A stretch of 64,000 nt of DNA, from assembly GCA_003216895.1 (NCBI GenBank), contig QCID01000002.1, forward strand, positions 62,001-126,000. Direction: 5' to 3'. A program made the translations under genes and the position numbers. Shown in pieces: positions 48,729 through 57,910 of the stretch. Source of the stretch: Prochlorococcus sp. AG-402-K04. GTDB lineage: Bacteria; Cyanobacteriota; Cyanobacteriia; PCC-6307; Cyanobiaceae. The first letter of the stretch is position 1, and each line of letters begins with the position of its first letter. The notes below the pieces were generated by a model. It searched no databases. It worked only from the letters and a program-made list of their open reading frames with translations, and had not been told where the DNA came from.

Positions 48729-50045
48729 ATGAAAAAAGTTGGAATCGGTTTACTTGGCCTAGGAACTGTTGGTCAAGGGGTTGCAAATATTATCAGCAGA
48801 CCAAAGGATAGGCATCCTTTGGTTGGAAAGCTTGAACTTGTTGGTGTAGCAGTAAGAAATCTCAAAAAGAAAAGAGATATATCTATACCAGCTTCAATAT
48901 TTACAACAAACCCAATAGAAATAGTAAATAATCCCAATATCCAAATAGTTGTTGAAGTAATGGGCGGCATAGAGCCCGCAAAATCATTAATTATCCAAGC
49001 CATAAGAGCAGGTAAATCTGTTGTTACTGCGAATAAAGCAGTAATTGCAAGACATGGTGAAGAGATTTCAAATGAAGCAAAAGCCGCTGGGGTTTATGTC
49101 CTCATCGAAGCAGCAGTAGGAGGTGGGATTCCAATAATTGAGCCTTTAAAGCAATCTTTAGGGGCTAATAAAATAACGAAAGTAAGTGGAATAATAAATG
49201 GAACAACTAATTACATACTCTCCAGAATGGATAAAGAAGGAGTTAATTATGCTGAAGTTTTAAAAGATGCCCAGGCCCTTGGATATGCAGAAAGTGATCC
49301 TGCTGCTGATGTAGAGGGTTCAGATGCAGCTGATAAAATTGCGATTCTTAGCGGCCTTGCTTTTGGTGGAGCAATTAATCGAGCTAACATACCCACAACT
49401 GGAATTAATCTACTAGAAGCTGTAGATGTTAATTACGCTAGAAAGTTAGGATACGGAATTAAGCTTTTAGCAATATCTGAGAGGGGCGAGACTCAATCAA
49501 ACTGCGAAAACAGTCAACCACTCTCGGTCTGGGTTGAGCCAACATTGGTACCCGAAGATAATCCATTAGCAGGGGTAAATGGAGTGAACAATGCAATCCT
49601 TGTGGAAGGAAATCCCATTGGCCAAGTAATGTTTTTTGGACCAGGTGCAGGATCTGGTCCAACCGCATCAGCTGTTGTTGCAGACATACTCAACATTGCA
49701 GGTATTCAGTCTATGAGTGAAGACAAAATCTTTAACTTAGATCCACTTCTATCAGCAAAAGGTTGGAGAAGTTGTCACCTAGCAGAAAAGGAACAAATAA
49801 ATAAAAAGAATTACATAAGGCTTATTGCAGAAGATAGTCCAGGAGTAATTGGGGAAATTGGGACTATTTTTGGAAAGAAAAAAATATCTATTGAATCAAT
49901 TGTGCAATTTGATGCAACGAACAAACAAGCAGAGATAGTAGTTATTACTCACAAGATTAATCAAGGTCAACTTGAAGAGGCTCTTTTAGAAATAGAAAAC
50001 ATGTCACAAGTTAAAAGAATTGCAGCAACGATGGGTTGCCTTTAG
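48729..50045 (+). CDS. hom: Homoserine dehydrogenase
   Basis: Hom reduces aspartate semialdehyde to homoserine in threonine and methionine synthesis. The 438-residue enzyme has the NAD(P) motif IGLLGLGTVGQGV, VTANKAVIARHG and the signature LKDAQALGYAESDPAADVEG. A C-terminal ACT domain (about 358-436, YIRLIAEDSPGVIGEIG) implies threonine feedback. No aspartokinase is fused. It is 35 bp downstream of sufE. Confidence 0.96.
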   Translation: MKKVGIGLLGLGTVGQGVANIISRPKDRHPLVGKLELVGVAVRNLKKKRDISIPASIFTTNPIEIVNNPNIQIVVEVMGGIEPAKSLIIQAIRAGKSVVTANKAVIARHGEEISNEAKAAGVYVLIEAAVGGGIPIIEPLKQSLGANKITKVSGIINGTTNYILSRMDKEGVNYAEVLKDAQALGYAESDPAADVEGSDAADKIAILSGLAFGGAINRANIPTTGINLLEAVDVNYARKLGYGIKLLAISERGETQSNCENSQPLSVWVEPTLVPEDNPLAGVNGVNNAILVEGNPIGQVMFFGPGAGSGPTASAVVADILNIAGIQSMSEDKIFNLDPLLSAKGWRSCHLAEKEQINKKNYIRLIAEDSPGVIGEIGTIFGKKKISIESIVQFDATNKQAEIVVITHKINQGQLEEALLEIENMSQVKRIAATMGCL

Positions 50046-50135
50046 CTAACGAAAACTAGTCAAATCGGAATTAAATTGCTAATTATATAAATAGAAAAAG
50101 GAAATTTATCTTAAATTTCTTTTCAGACCTAAACC

Positions 50136-50354
50136 ATGACAACATCTAAAAACGTAATTGAAAAAGCCAGAAAAGAATCAGAAAAAAATATTAATCAAGG
50201 AGATTGTGTTTATCTAAATAATCAAGAAGAACTTTTTCAAGTATTAGGAATAGATAATGCTTATGAAAAATGTTGGGTTCGCGAATGGCCACTTAATCCT
50301 AATGGATCTCCTGTCTTCGAGATATCAATTAAACAAGTTTCTCCTAATCAATAA
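50136..50354 (+). CDS. Conserved hypothetical small protein
   Basis: This 72-residue soluble protein has an N-terminal charged helix and a C-terminal beta-like half with CVYLNNQEELFQVLGID and KCWVREWPLNPNGSPVFEIS. The tryptophan-rich WVREWPL phrase looks conserved rather than random. The ATG follows an AT-rich leader. I recall similar short proteins in picocyanobacteria but cannot assign a function. Confidence 0.6.
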   Translation: MTTSKNVIEKARKESEKNINQGDCVYLNNQEELFQVLGIDNAYEKCWVREWPLNPNGSPVFEISIKQVSPNQ

Positions 50355-50396
50355 ATATTGTGCTCTATTAGAAATGATTATAGATTCGTATACTAA

Positions 50397-51974
50397 ATGT
50401 TAAAACTGAATTATATAAAAAATATTTTAAAAGTCTCAGGTATTCTCTTAATACTATTACAATTATCTTGCGTTAAATACAAGAAAAGAGAAAATATTGT
50501 TGTAGCAAGTGCAGGTAAAATTGAATCTCTTGATCCAGCTCAAGCAAATACTATTAGGACACTACAAATATTAAGCGCTCTTGGAGATACTTTGTACAAA
50601 ATAGATAAGGAAGGAAATCTTTCCCCAAGCTTAGCCAAAGATTTACCAAAAGTAAGTAATAATGGTTTGAGCATAGATATCCGACTAAAAGAAAATATTA
50701 CTTTTCACGATGGAAGTATTTTTAACGCAGAAGCGATGGCATTTAGTCTTAATCGCTTCAGAGAAATAGGAACTTTAAATTACCTGTTAAATGAAAAAGT
50801 AGAAGATATTGAAGTCAAAGATGAATTTACTATAAGAATAAAATTAAAAAAGCCATCGAGTTCTTTAAAAAGTCTTTTAACATCAGTAAATTTAACACCA
50901 GTATCTCCTAATTCATATTCAAATTATAAAGGTAGTTTCAATAATAAAAATTTCATAGGAACTGGTCCTTACTTCTTAGAAAGTTTCAACCCAAGTCAAC
51001 AAGTAATAAAGCCATTCAAAAACTATTGGGGGGAAAAACCTTTAAATAAAGGCATTGACTTTATAAATTACAGTAATTCTAGTACTCTTTTTGGCGCTAT
51101 AAAAACAAAAGAAGTTGACGTACTAATATCAAATTCTATAGATGATATGCAGCGATTAACATTAAATAATATGGTAAATAAAGATCAACTTAAATCAGGA
51201 GAAGGTGATCCAATAGAGATAGGGTATATTACATTTAAAAGTAATAAACCACCACTAAAAAACAAATCAATTAGACAGGCTCTCTCTTACACAATTGATA
51301 GAGAACTAATGAGTCAGCAAGTAAGTTTTGGAACTAGAGAACCCTTAAGATCAATAGTCCCTCCTCAATTACATAAAAAAGAATTTTCACCTTGGCCTAA
51401 ATATAATCCTGATATTGCAAGATCTTTATTAAAAAAAGAAGGCTACTGTGAAAAAGATATTCTTTCTATACCATTAACATTTAGATCTAATGTACCTGCT
51501 GATAAATTACTTGCCCTTACATGGAAAGATCAAATCAAAAGAGATTTATCTGATTGCATAGAAATATCTATCAATGGAATTGAATCAACTACAGTTTACA
51601 AACAACTTTCCGAAGGAGCGTTTGATGCAGTTATATTAGATTGGACTGGAGCATATCCTGACCCAGAAGCATACTTAACTCCCTTGTTAAGCTGTAGTGA
51701 AATAAAAAATAATTCTTGCCTGAAGGGCGAGTCTGTATACAGTGGTAGTTTTTGGGGTGATAATAAAGTACAAGAACTATTGGAGAAAAGTGAAGAACTA
51801 GAAGGAGAAAACAGATTAAAAAATTTAATACAAGTTGAACAACTAGCAGCACAAGGTAGTGCCTACTTACCAATTTGGCTAGTTAATCCTAAAGCTTGGT
51901 CTTTAACTGATATAAGTCAACCAGAATTTTCAAGAGATGGATTAATTATTCTAAAAAATCTAAAAAGAGACTAG
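50397..51974 (+). CDS. ABC transporter substrate-binding lipoprotein, peptide/nickel type
   Basis: The 525-residue protein is a family 5 solute-binding protein, like DppA, OppA or NikA. The signal ends in lipobox LQLSC with Cys25, so it is a periplasmic lipoprotein. Family landmarks are SLDPAQANT, the signature-like HDGSIFNAEAMAFSLNR, IGTGPYFLESF and YNPDIARSLL. It sits 2 bp before a matching permease gene. Its ligand could be oligopeptides, nickel or another solute. No second permease or ATPase gene is adjacent. Confidence 0.92.
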   Translation: MLKLNYIKNILKVSGILLILLQLSCVKYKKRENIVVASAGKIESLDPAQANTIRTLQILSALGDTLYKIDKEGNLSPSLAKDLPKVSNNGLSIDIRLKENITFHDGSIFNAEAMAFSLNRFREIGTLNYLLNEKVEDIEVKDEFTIRIKLKKPSSSLKSLLTSVNLTPVSPNSYSNYKGSFNNKNFIGTGPYFLESFNPSQQVIKPFKNYWGEKPLNKGIDFINYSNSSTLFGAIKTKEVDVLISNSIDDMQRLTLNNMVNKDQLKSGEGDPIEIGYITFKSNKPPLKNKSIRQALSYTIDRELMSQQVSFGTREPLRSIVPPQLHKKEFSPWPKYNPDIARSLLKKEGYCEKDILSIPLTFRSNVPADKLLALTWKDQIKRDLSDCIEISINGIESTTVYKQLSEGAFDAVILDWTGAYPDPEAYLTPLLSCSEIKNNSCLKGESVYSGSFWGDNKVQELLEKSEELEGENRLKNLIQVEQLAAQGSAYLPIWLVNPKAWSLTDISQPEFSRDGLIILKNLKRD

Positions 51975-51976
51975 TT

Positions 51977-52999
51977 TTGTCATCTAAAAAGGAACTTTTC
52001 AAATATATCTTTTCGAGATTAACTCTATTGCCAATTATGCTCTGGATCATTTCGAGCTTAGTTTTTATATTATTGAGAATTGCACCAGGCGATCCTGTTG
52101 ATGCAATTCTAGGCACTAGAGCTACTGAAATTGCGAGGGAAAACCTAAGAATTAAACTTGGATTAGACAAACCTTTAATTAATCAATATATAGAATATTT
52201 AAATCAATTAATTCATGGAAATTTAGGAATTTCATTAAACACAGAAGAACCTGTCAAAATAATTATTTCTAAGGCTCTTCCTGCAAGTTTGGAATTAGCT
52301 ATATTTTCAATAATAATAGCATCACTAGTAGGTTATTTAATTGGTTTTTTAGGAGCAATTAAACCAGAAGGTAAGATAGATTTTTGGGGAAGGATTTTTG
52401 GAATTGGGACCTACGCTCTACCTCCTTTTTGGGCAGCAATGCTAATTCAAATTATCTTTGCTGTTCTTCTAGGTTGGTTACCAATTGGAGGAAGATTACC
52501 TCCTGGAGCTATTCCTCCTCCATCAATTACTGGTTTCTTAATTTTAGATAGTATTTTAGACAAAAACATCGAAATAATTTTTAGTTCTATTAAACATTTA
52601 ATATTACCCTCATTCACTCTAGGGATATTATTAAGCGGCATATTCAGTCGTTCGTTAAGATTAAATCTAGAGGAAGTTTTAAAAAAAGATTATATTGAGG
52701 CCGCCAAAAGTAGAGGTATAAATGACTCCAGAATATTAGTTAAGCATGCTTTACCAAATACACTTCTTCCTATTTTAACAATTACTGGATTAACAGTTTC
52801 TTCTTTAATTGGTGGAGCACTTTTAATTGAAATAACATTCTCATGGCCTGGAATCGCTCTTGGTCTTCAAGAAGCTATCAATCAAAGAGATTATCCTGTT
52901 GTGCAAGGAATAGTTGTCATAATATCAAGCCTTGTTGTTATGATTAGTCTTGGAATAGATATTGCTATTGCATATATTGATCCTAGGGTTAGCTATTGA
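51977..52999 (+). CDS. ABC transporter permease, DppB/OppB type
   Basis: The 340-residue inner-membrane permease has six hydrophobic segments. The DppB-type N-terminus is LLPIMLWIISSLVFILLRIAPGDP, and the EAA loop that contacts the ATPase is DYIEAAKSRGINDSRILVKHALPN. It starts with TTG, 2 bp after the binding-protein gene. Related transporters need a DppC-type partner and two ATPase subunits, which must be encoded elsewhere if the system works. Confidence 0.93.
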   Translation: MSSKKELFKYIFSRLTLLPIMLWIISSLVFILLRIAPGDPVDAILGTRATEIARENLRIKLGLDKPLINQYIEYLNQLIHGNLGISLNTEEPVKIIISKALPASLELAIFSIIIASLVGYLIGFLGAIKPEGKIDFWGRIFGIGTYALPPFWAAMLIQIIFAVLLGWLPIGGRLPPGAIPPPSITGFLILDSILDKNIEIIFSSIKHLILPSFTLGILLSGIFSRSLRLNLEEVLKKDYIEAAKSRGINDSRILVKHALPNTLLPILTITGLTVSSLIGGALLIEITFSWPGIALGLQEAINQRDYPVVQGIVVIISSLVVMISLGIDIAIAYIDPRVSY

Positions 53000-54588
53000 A
53001 TCTTGACAAGTTTTTCAATTATATTATTGTCCAAAATATGAAACTTAAGCTCACCCTTAGTTATATTAGTATTAGAAGTGACTGGTTTATTCTCTTCTAA
53101 TTTATCTAGAAAGTTGATGATCTCAAAAGCTAATAAGCTCTGAACAGAAAGTGGATGATATCCAACTATTGATTCTCCTAAATTAAATAAGTCTTTACCT
53201 TTAGACTTATACATCTGTCCCTCTACTCTTATAGGTGAAAAATGACTGGCCCCCTCAATTAAAAGGACTCTACTCAAAGGGTTGGAACTTAAAGCAAGCA
53301 TCAATCCTAGTTGCTCACTTATAGATGGTGTAACCAAATCAAATGTTCCTCCAGTAAAAAAAAGAGGAATATTTATTTGATTATCTAAATTCTTTTGCCA
53401 CAAAAAGCTCCCAAAGCTATTCATGCCAACAATAGCTGAAAGATTTTCTATACCTTTCCTATCTGGCAAAGTAATATCTATTAGTTGACATTGCAACAGT
53501 GAAGACAAATTAGAAAGTGAAAGATTATCTAGTACCTTCTCACATCTATTTTCAAGCTGGTCATCTATTTTTACTCCTGAAGCAAAAATAGCAGTTAGCG
53601 CTCCTAACGAATGTCCCATTAAGACAACATTTTCTTCTGAAATATCAATTTTTCCTGATTTTTTTGCCCTTAGGACACTATCAATATCGTTCAATCGTTG
53701 AGGAATAACTTCAGCGCCAGGGAGAGGGAGTCTTCCTTTGACCAAAGCTTCTAATGCTAACGAGTCACTACCTGGATGGGCTAGAACAACAACAGGCCAA
53801 CCATTGTGACTGAGACTTCTTGCAAGCCAATTAAAATGATTACGATCTCCTCCTAAACCGGGCATTAAAAGAACCCAATTTTTTCTAATTTCCTTCCTAG
53901 CAGAAGGGTTCCAGACCTCTAAATTTAAAGGCTCATTTCGATGAGAAACAGTTAAGGAAATCAATTCATACTCAGTTTCTTTTATTTCAGGAAGTAAAAC
54001 ATTGTTTTCTCCTCTTCTAACTGATAAATCATTAATTGATGCCAAATCAGATATAAGTTTTTGTTGTTTATTTAATTCACTTCTCCAGTTATTAGCTACT
54101 TCAATCCACCCATCCAAATCAATATGAATTGCTTTAACAGAGAGTGAATTTAAAAGATCAAAAGTTGTCACCTCATCCTTTTCATTTAAAAGGTTTTCCA
54201 AAGTATCAAGAACTCTTTCTCCGGAGCTGTCTTCATCCATAAGTATTAGATCACTTACTTCATCAAGTAATTTTCGACCTGACCAACTTCTCAAAAGTTG
54301 TCTTGCCATACTTTTATCTCTTACCAACGGTGTATTTAAAAACTTTGCTAAACCTTCCCTTTCCTTAAAGCCAAGCAAATCAAGCCAGCTTGCTAATTCT
54401 GAATGTTTTTCCTCTGCACCATTACTCCAATCAATCAATTCTTTTATCGAAATTGGAATAGACATTCCATCGAAATGAATTTCAAATTTCTCTGCTGCTT
54501 GAAGTATTGGATAAAAACAATAAGGAGCTAGTAAGCTTCCAACTGTTCCAAGAACAACTAATTTTTTGATGAATGAATTTGTTCTCAA
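52993..54588 (-). CDS. Alpha/beta hydrolase with DUF1400 N-terminal domain
   Basis: The 531-residue protein starts with TTG (the only start before an in-frame stop) and a signal-like hydrophobic segment (about 8-30). The N-terminal region (about 33-150) matches the cyanobacterial DUF1400 pattern. The C-terminal lipase-like domain has LLMPGLGGDRNHFNW and the nucleophile elbow GHSLG in VVLMGHSLGALTA, then GGTFDLVTP and GASHFSPI for the Asp and His. It is probably periplasmic or membrane-attached. It overlaps the permease stop by 7 bp (tail to tail) and the MFS gene start by 16 bp (head to head). Confidence 0.85.
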   Translation of the reverse strand: MRTNSFIKKLVVLGTVGSLLAPYCFYPILQAAEKFEIHFDGMSIPISIKELIDWSNGAEEKHSELASWLDLLGFKEREGLAKFLNTPLVRDKSMARQLLRSWSGRKLLDEVSDLILMDEDSSGERVLDTLENLLNEKDEVTTFDLLNSLSVKAIHIDLDGWIEVANNWRSELNKQQKLISDLASINDLSVRRGENNVLLPEIKETEYELISLTVSHRNEPLNLEVWNPSARKEIRKNWVLLMPGLGGDRNHFNWLARSLSHNGWPVVVLAHPGSDSLALEALVKGRLPLPGAEVIPQRLNDIDSVLRAKKSGKIDISEENVVLMGHSLGALTAIFASGVKIDDQLENRCEKVLDNLSLSNLSSLLQCQLIDITLPDRKGIENLSAIVGMNSFGSFLWQKNLDNQINIPLFFTGGTFDLVTPSISEQLGLMLALSSNPLSRVLLIEGASHFSPIRVEGQMYKSKGKDLFNLGESIVGYHPLSVQSLLAFEIINFLDKLEENKPVTSNTNITKGELKFHILDNNIIEKLVKIQ

Positions 54589-55811
54589 CTTCTAGATTTA
54601 GCAATTATTGGGAGAGATTCCCTTTATCCTTAAGATTAATCATAAAGGCTCGTTTATGGACAGCAATAGGAACAGGAGGGGTATTGTATTTAAGTCCAAT
54701 AATTTTCAATAGTTTAGGGTTTTCAGCAGAGCAAATCGGTAGCGGAATAACTACAGCTGCATTTGCTGGAATAACTACAAGATTTGGAACAGGATATTTA
54801 CTTGACAAACAATTTAGCTATAGGAAAGCAATAAAAGTTGCTTGTTTAATTACAATATTTTCGGATTTTATACTTTTTTATTCGCAAAATTTTTTAGCTT
54901 ACGTTTGTGGTCAGTTTTTTTTAGGAGCTGCAGCTGGCATTTATTGGCCTTCTGCAGAATTAGGAATACCACTAAATTGCAATAGCATAATAAACTCAAG
55001 TGAAGGTTATTCTCTTGCAAGAAGTGCTGATGCTATTGGAGTTACATTAGGTGTGTTACTAGGTACCATAGGAACGTATTTTGATTTTACACGGATAATA
55101 TACTTGTTAGACATAATATGCATGTTATATATATTCAATATTCTATTAAATAAGCTAGGTGTATTTAAAGTTAAAACAGAATTAAAGATAAAAGATAATA
55201 AAGAAGTTAAGGATAAATATCTAGAGAAAAAATTTAATCTAAAATGGGTATTAAAGTTATTTCCTTTGTTTTTAATAACTCTATTCATAACAGGAGTCAT
55301 GAGCTTGTTACAAAGTATTCTTCCATTAGATTTAGCAAATGGCGGTATAATAAGGCCACCATTTACAGAGCAAAGAGTTGCTACATTATTAACAATTCAA
55401 CTTACTTTACTTGCAATTTTTCAATGGCCAGTTGGATATATTTTAAGGAATAAAAATTCTCCCTTTAAATTCAAATTATGCTTAATATCACTACTAATAG
55501 GTTTTACATTATTATCACTTTCCAATTTCTTGATTTATGGATATCTATTAATACTTATAGCTTTCCTACCTCTAACAATTTCTCTATGTATATTCCTACC
55601 ATCCGCTTCTGATGCAATTATAAAAACGTCTCCAATTAAATATCAGGGAACGGCAATAGCTTTGTATTCGCAGTGTTTTGGAATTAGTGCTTTAACAGTC
55701 CCGTGGATGGCTGGTAAGCTAATTGACAATTTCGATACAGCCTTTCAATTATGGTTAATTGTTAGTATTATGTGTATAGTTTTAATACCAATATCTAATA
55801 ATATTAAATAA
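54573..55811 (+). CDS. Major facilitator superfamily transporter
   Basis: The 412-residue protein has about twelve hydrophobic segments in two halves separated by a charged loop (about 195-225, KTELKIKDNKEVKDKYLEKK). The early part shows IGSGITTAAFAGITTRFGTGYLLDK, the MFS motif A region. The first start is ATG 54573, which overlaps the divergent hydrolase gene by 16 bp; the only later start (TTG 54579) also overlaps. Its substrate is unknown. Confidence 0.88.
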   Translation: MNLFSTSRFSNYWERFPLSLRLIIKARLWTAIGTGGVLYLSPIIFNSLGFSAEQIGSGITTAAFAGITTRFGTGYLLDKQFSYRKAIKVACLITIFSDFILFYSQNFLAYVCGQFFLGAAAGIYWPSAELGIPLNCNSIINSSEGYSLARSADAIGVTLGVLLGTIGTYFDFTRIIYLLDIICMLYIFNILLNKLGVFKVKTELKIKDNKEVKDKYLEKKFNLKWVLKLFPLFLITLFITGVMSLLQSILPLDLANGGIIRPPFTEQRVATLLTIQLTLLAIFQWPVGYILRNKNSPFKFKLCLISLLIGFTLLSLSNFLIYGYLLILIAFLPLTISLCIFLPSASDAIIKTSPIKYQGTAIALYSQCFGISALTVPWMAGKLIDNFDTAFQLWLIVSIMCIVLIPISNNIK

Positions 55812-55835
55812 AACATATAATCATTTTAAATTAAT

Positions 55836-56186
55836 TTAATTCCTATTCATTTCTTCAATTCTTAATTCCCTTAGATATAAAAAGAGAGGAGCTGAAAAAG
55901 CAAATGCGATTGTAAATGTGGTTAATATTACAATCCATAAATTTTTCATATCTAGTCTCTTCGATTCTGAAATTATCCAAAAAATTACAGCTGTGGAACT
56001 TATAAACAGATCTCTAGATAAAGACTGTGAGGCAGGATTGTTATTAGCCAACTCTATAAATAATTGAATATCAAAAGCAGGTCCATAGCTTTTTGCAAAT
56101 TCAATATTTGCAAGTGTAGGTAAAACGGCTCCTAATATAGCCAATAATAAATAAATCCATTTCAACCATTTAATCTGCTTTATCAT
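55836..56186 (-). CDS. DUF2834 membrane protein
   Basis: The 116-residue protein has three hydrophobic segments (about 10-28, 58-76 and 82-104). It carries the DUF2834 family phrase FIELANNNPASQSLSRDLFISS, with WIISESKRLDMKNLW following. The family is common in cyanobacteria and proteobacteria with no known function. It is convergent with the MFS gene and divergent from the PfkB gene. Confidence 0.8.
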   Translation of the reverse strand: MIKQIKWLKWIYLLLAILGAVLPTLANIEFAKSYGPAFDIQLFIELANNNPASQSLSRDLFISSTAVIFWIISESKRLDMKNLWIVILTTFTIAFAFSAPLFLYLRELRIEEMNRN

Positions 56187-56234
56187 AGGGAATTGTTATT
56201 TAACACGAAACAATATATCAGAGCTATTGCAAAG

Positions 56235-56259
56235 TTTGTTTATTTTATGAATAAACAAA
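56235..56259. promoter_or_regulatory. 10-bp inverted repeat in DUF2834-pfkB gap
   Basis: TTTGTTTATT (56235-56244) and AATAAACAAA (56250-56259) are exact reverse complements with a 5-base centre TTATG. It lies between divergent genes, 48 bp from the DUF2834 start, and so is more likely an operator than a terminator. Confidence 0.4.
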
Positions 56260-56279
56260 TATCATAGTTTCACCAATGT

Positions 56280-56316
56280 AACTAACTAACTATATTAAAA
56301 ATATAGTTAGTTAGTT
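56280..56316. promoter_or_regulatory. 17-bp perfect inverted repeat before the PfkB kinase start
   Basis: The left arm 56280-56296 (A then ACTAACTAACTATATT) pairs perfectly with 56300-56316 around an AAA loop. The right arm ends 4 bp before the ATG at 56321, so in RNA the hairpin would bury the ribosome-binding region. In DNA it would be a long operator. Arms also contain the 4-bp step ACTA/CTAA repeated. There is no following T-run, so it is not a standard terminator. Confidence 0.6.
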
Positions 56317-56320
56317 TAGA

Positions 56321-57163
56321 ATGAAAATGAATGAACACAAAGAAATATTTAAGCTCCCTAAACTTAAATTAGCAGTGATAGGTCATGTCGAATGGGTAAC
56401 ATTCTTAAAGGTCGACCAACTTCCGTTAGCGGGAGAAATTTCACATGCAAAAGATTTCTTTGAGGAAGCAGCAGGAGGTGCAGCAGTCGCCGCTGTTCAA
56501 ATGGCAAGATTAACAAATGGACCTGTTGACTTAATCACATCATTAGGTAAAGACAATTATGGTGAAAAATGCTATGAAAGACTTACTAAACTTGGCTTAA
56601 ATTTAAAAGTGGCTTGGAGTGAAAAGCCGACAAGAAAAGGTATTAGCTTGATCAGTAAAGATGGAGAAAGAGCAATTACAGTTATTGGAGAGAGATTACA
56701 GCCAATCGCTTCGGACAATCTACCTTGGAGTGATATGGAAAATTACGATGGGATTTTTGTTACTGCAACCGACAAAGAAGGAATAAGACTTGCCAGAAAA
56801 GCTAAATTCCTCTCTGCAACACCACGAACAGGCAAACAAACCCTAATGAGTTCGAAAGTAAAAATCAACGCCTTGATTGGTAGTGGTCTTGATCCTGGTG
56901 AGAAAATAAATTTTGAAGAACTTGACCCTAAACCAGAGATATACATTTCAACGGAAGGGAAATCAGGTGGAACAATTTTTCCGAAGGAAATTAAATACAA
57001 CTCCATTAAGCCTAGTTCTGAAGAAATAGACACCTATGGATGTGGCGACTGCTTCGCAGGAGCTGTTACTACAGCTCTATCAGCGAAACTAAATTTAGAA
57101 CAGGCTATTAATATAGGTGCGTATTGCGGAGCTGAATGCTCTACCCATTACGGACCTTACTAA
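56321..57163 (+). CDS. PfkB-family carbohydrate kinase
   Basis: The 280-residue protein is a ribokinase/PfkB-family sugar or nucleoside kinase. The N-terminal substrate side has GGAAVAAVQMARL and LGKDNYGEKCYERL. The ATP/anion-hole signature is DTYGCGDCFAGA (237-248), with catalytic Asp243. The length is slightly short for ribokinase (about 300). The start is at 56321, with a second Met two codons on. It has an unusual hairpin directly upstream. The substrate is unknown. Confidence 0.9.
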   Translation: MKMNEHKEIFKLPKLKLAVIGHVEWVTFLKVDQLPLAGEISHAKDFFEEAAGGAAVAAVQMARLTNGPVDLITSLGKDNYGEKCYERLTKLGLNLKVAWSEKPTRKGISLISKDGERAITVIGERLQPIASDNLPWSDMENYDGIFVTATDKEGIRLARKAKFLSATPRTGKQTLMSSKVKINALIGSGLDPGEKINFEELDPKPEIYISTEGKSGGTIFPKEIKYNSIKPSSEEIDTYGCGDCFAGAVTTALSAKLNLEQAINIGAYCGAECSTHYGPY

Positions 57164-57164
57164 A

Positions 57165-57371
57165 ATGAAAGAGCAAAAGAATAAGAATCCAAACCAAAAG
57201 AATAATACTTCTATTACTAATAATTTTATAATCCTTGTATTTTCAATTATTTCTCTTTTTGTTGAATCAATAGCAATAATTATCAGTATATTTAAAAAAG
57301 GTATTTTAAAAAAACAAATACTTTCAAAAAAAACGAATCTAGGCTTCGACTTGATAATCAAGAGAAAATAA
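57165..57371 (+). CDS. Small hypothetical membrane protein
   Basis: The 68-residue product starts 1 bp after the kinase stop. A polar Lys/Asn/Gln head precedes one transmembrane helix (about 21-45, FIILVFSIISLFVESIAIIISIF) and a very basic tail rich in lysine. The tight spacing suggests co-transcription with the kinase gene. Low complexity makes it only moderately sure that it is translated. Confidence 0.45.
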   Translation: MKEQKNKNPNQKNNTSITNNFIILVFSIISLFVESIAIIISIFKKGILKKQILSKKTNLGFDLIIKRK

Positions 57372-57466
57372 AGAGACAGAATTAAGAGAAATCAATATAA
57401 TATTTTGAAAACAACTGGCTTTATTTCTAGAAGTTGCTTTAATTAGCAAAGGTTTTAATTATTTTA

Positions 57467-57829
57467 GTGGAATTAATCTCAATATTTTCAATTATATTCT
57501 TTTTATATATATTCTTAATTTCAAATAAAAGAAAAACATTTTCCAACAGAAAGAGTTTAATGGAAAGATTCAAAAAAAGGTTCAAAAATATAAATGTTCG
57601 CCGAAAAAGGATATCTGAGGAATTTACATATTCTCTTTTACTTGACCCTTATAAAAACATCCCTTTGGGGACATGGTATTCAGAGGATGAACTAAGAGAA
57701 AAAGCAGATATACATAGATCTAGATTAAGTAAATTTGGTAAATCAAAAATCAATGGGGAGATGCTATTTATTGGACCAAAAGGAGGAATTTACAAAATAA
57801 GTACTGATGGCAAGAAGAAATATTTGTAA
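57467..57829 (+). CDS. Small membrane protein with basic GPKGG-type C-terminal motif
   Basis: The 120-residue product starts GTG, with a transmembrane helix (about 4-20) and then a strongly basic region (21-50). The middle has YSEDELREKADIHRSRLSKFG. The C-terminus FIGPKGGIYKISTDGKKKYL resembles the short basic adaptor motif known from algal large DNA viruses (PF08789). The resemblance is by eye only. It is not recognised as a named cyanobacterial family. Base composition is like its AT-rich neighbours. Confidence 0.55.
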   Translation: MELISIFSIIFFLYIFLISNKRKTFSNRKSLMERFKKRFKNINVRRKRISEEFTYSLLLDPYKNIPLGTWYSEDELREKADIHRSRLSKFGKSKINGEMLFIGPKGGIYKISTDGKKKYL

Positions 57830-57910
57830 ATCTTAAAAGTCGAAAAAAAATAATTATAAAAAATAAAATTATTGTTAAAATAATTTAGAAAACTTTCAAT
57901 CAATTAAAAA

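Noticed and set aside
56280-56316. Rho-independent terminator
   Set aside because: It sits directly before a start codon in a divergent gap and lacks a T-tract.
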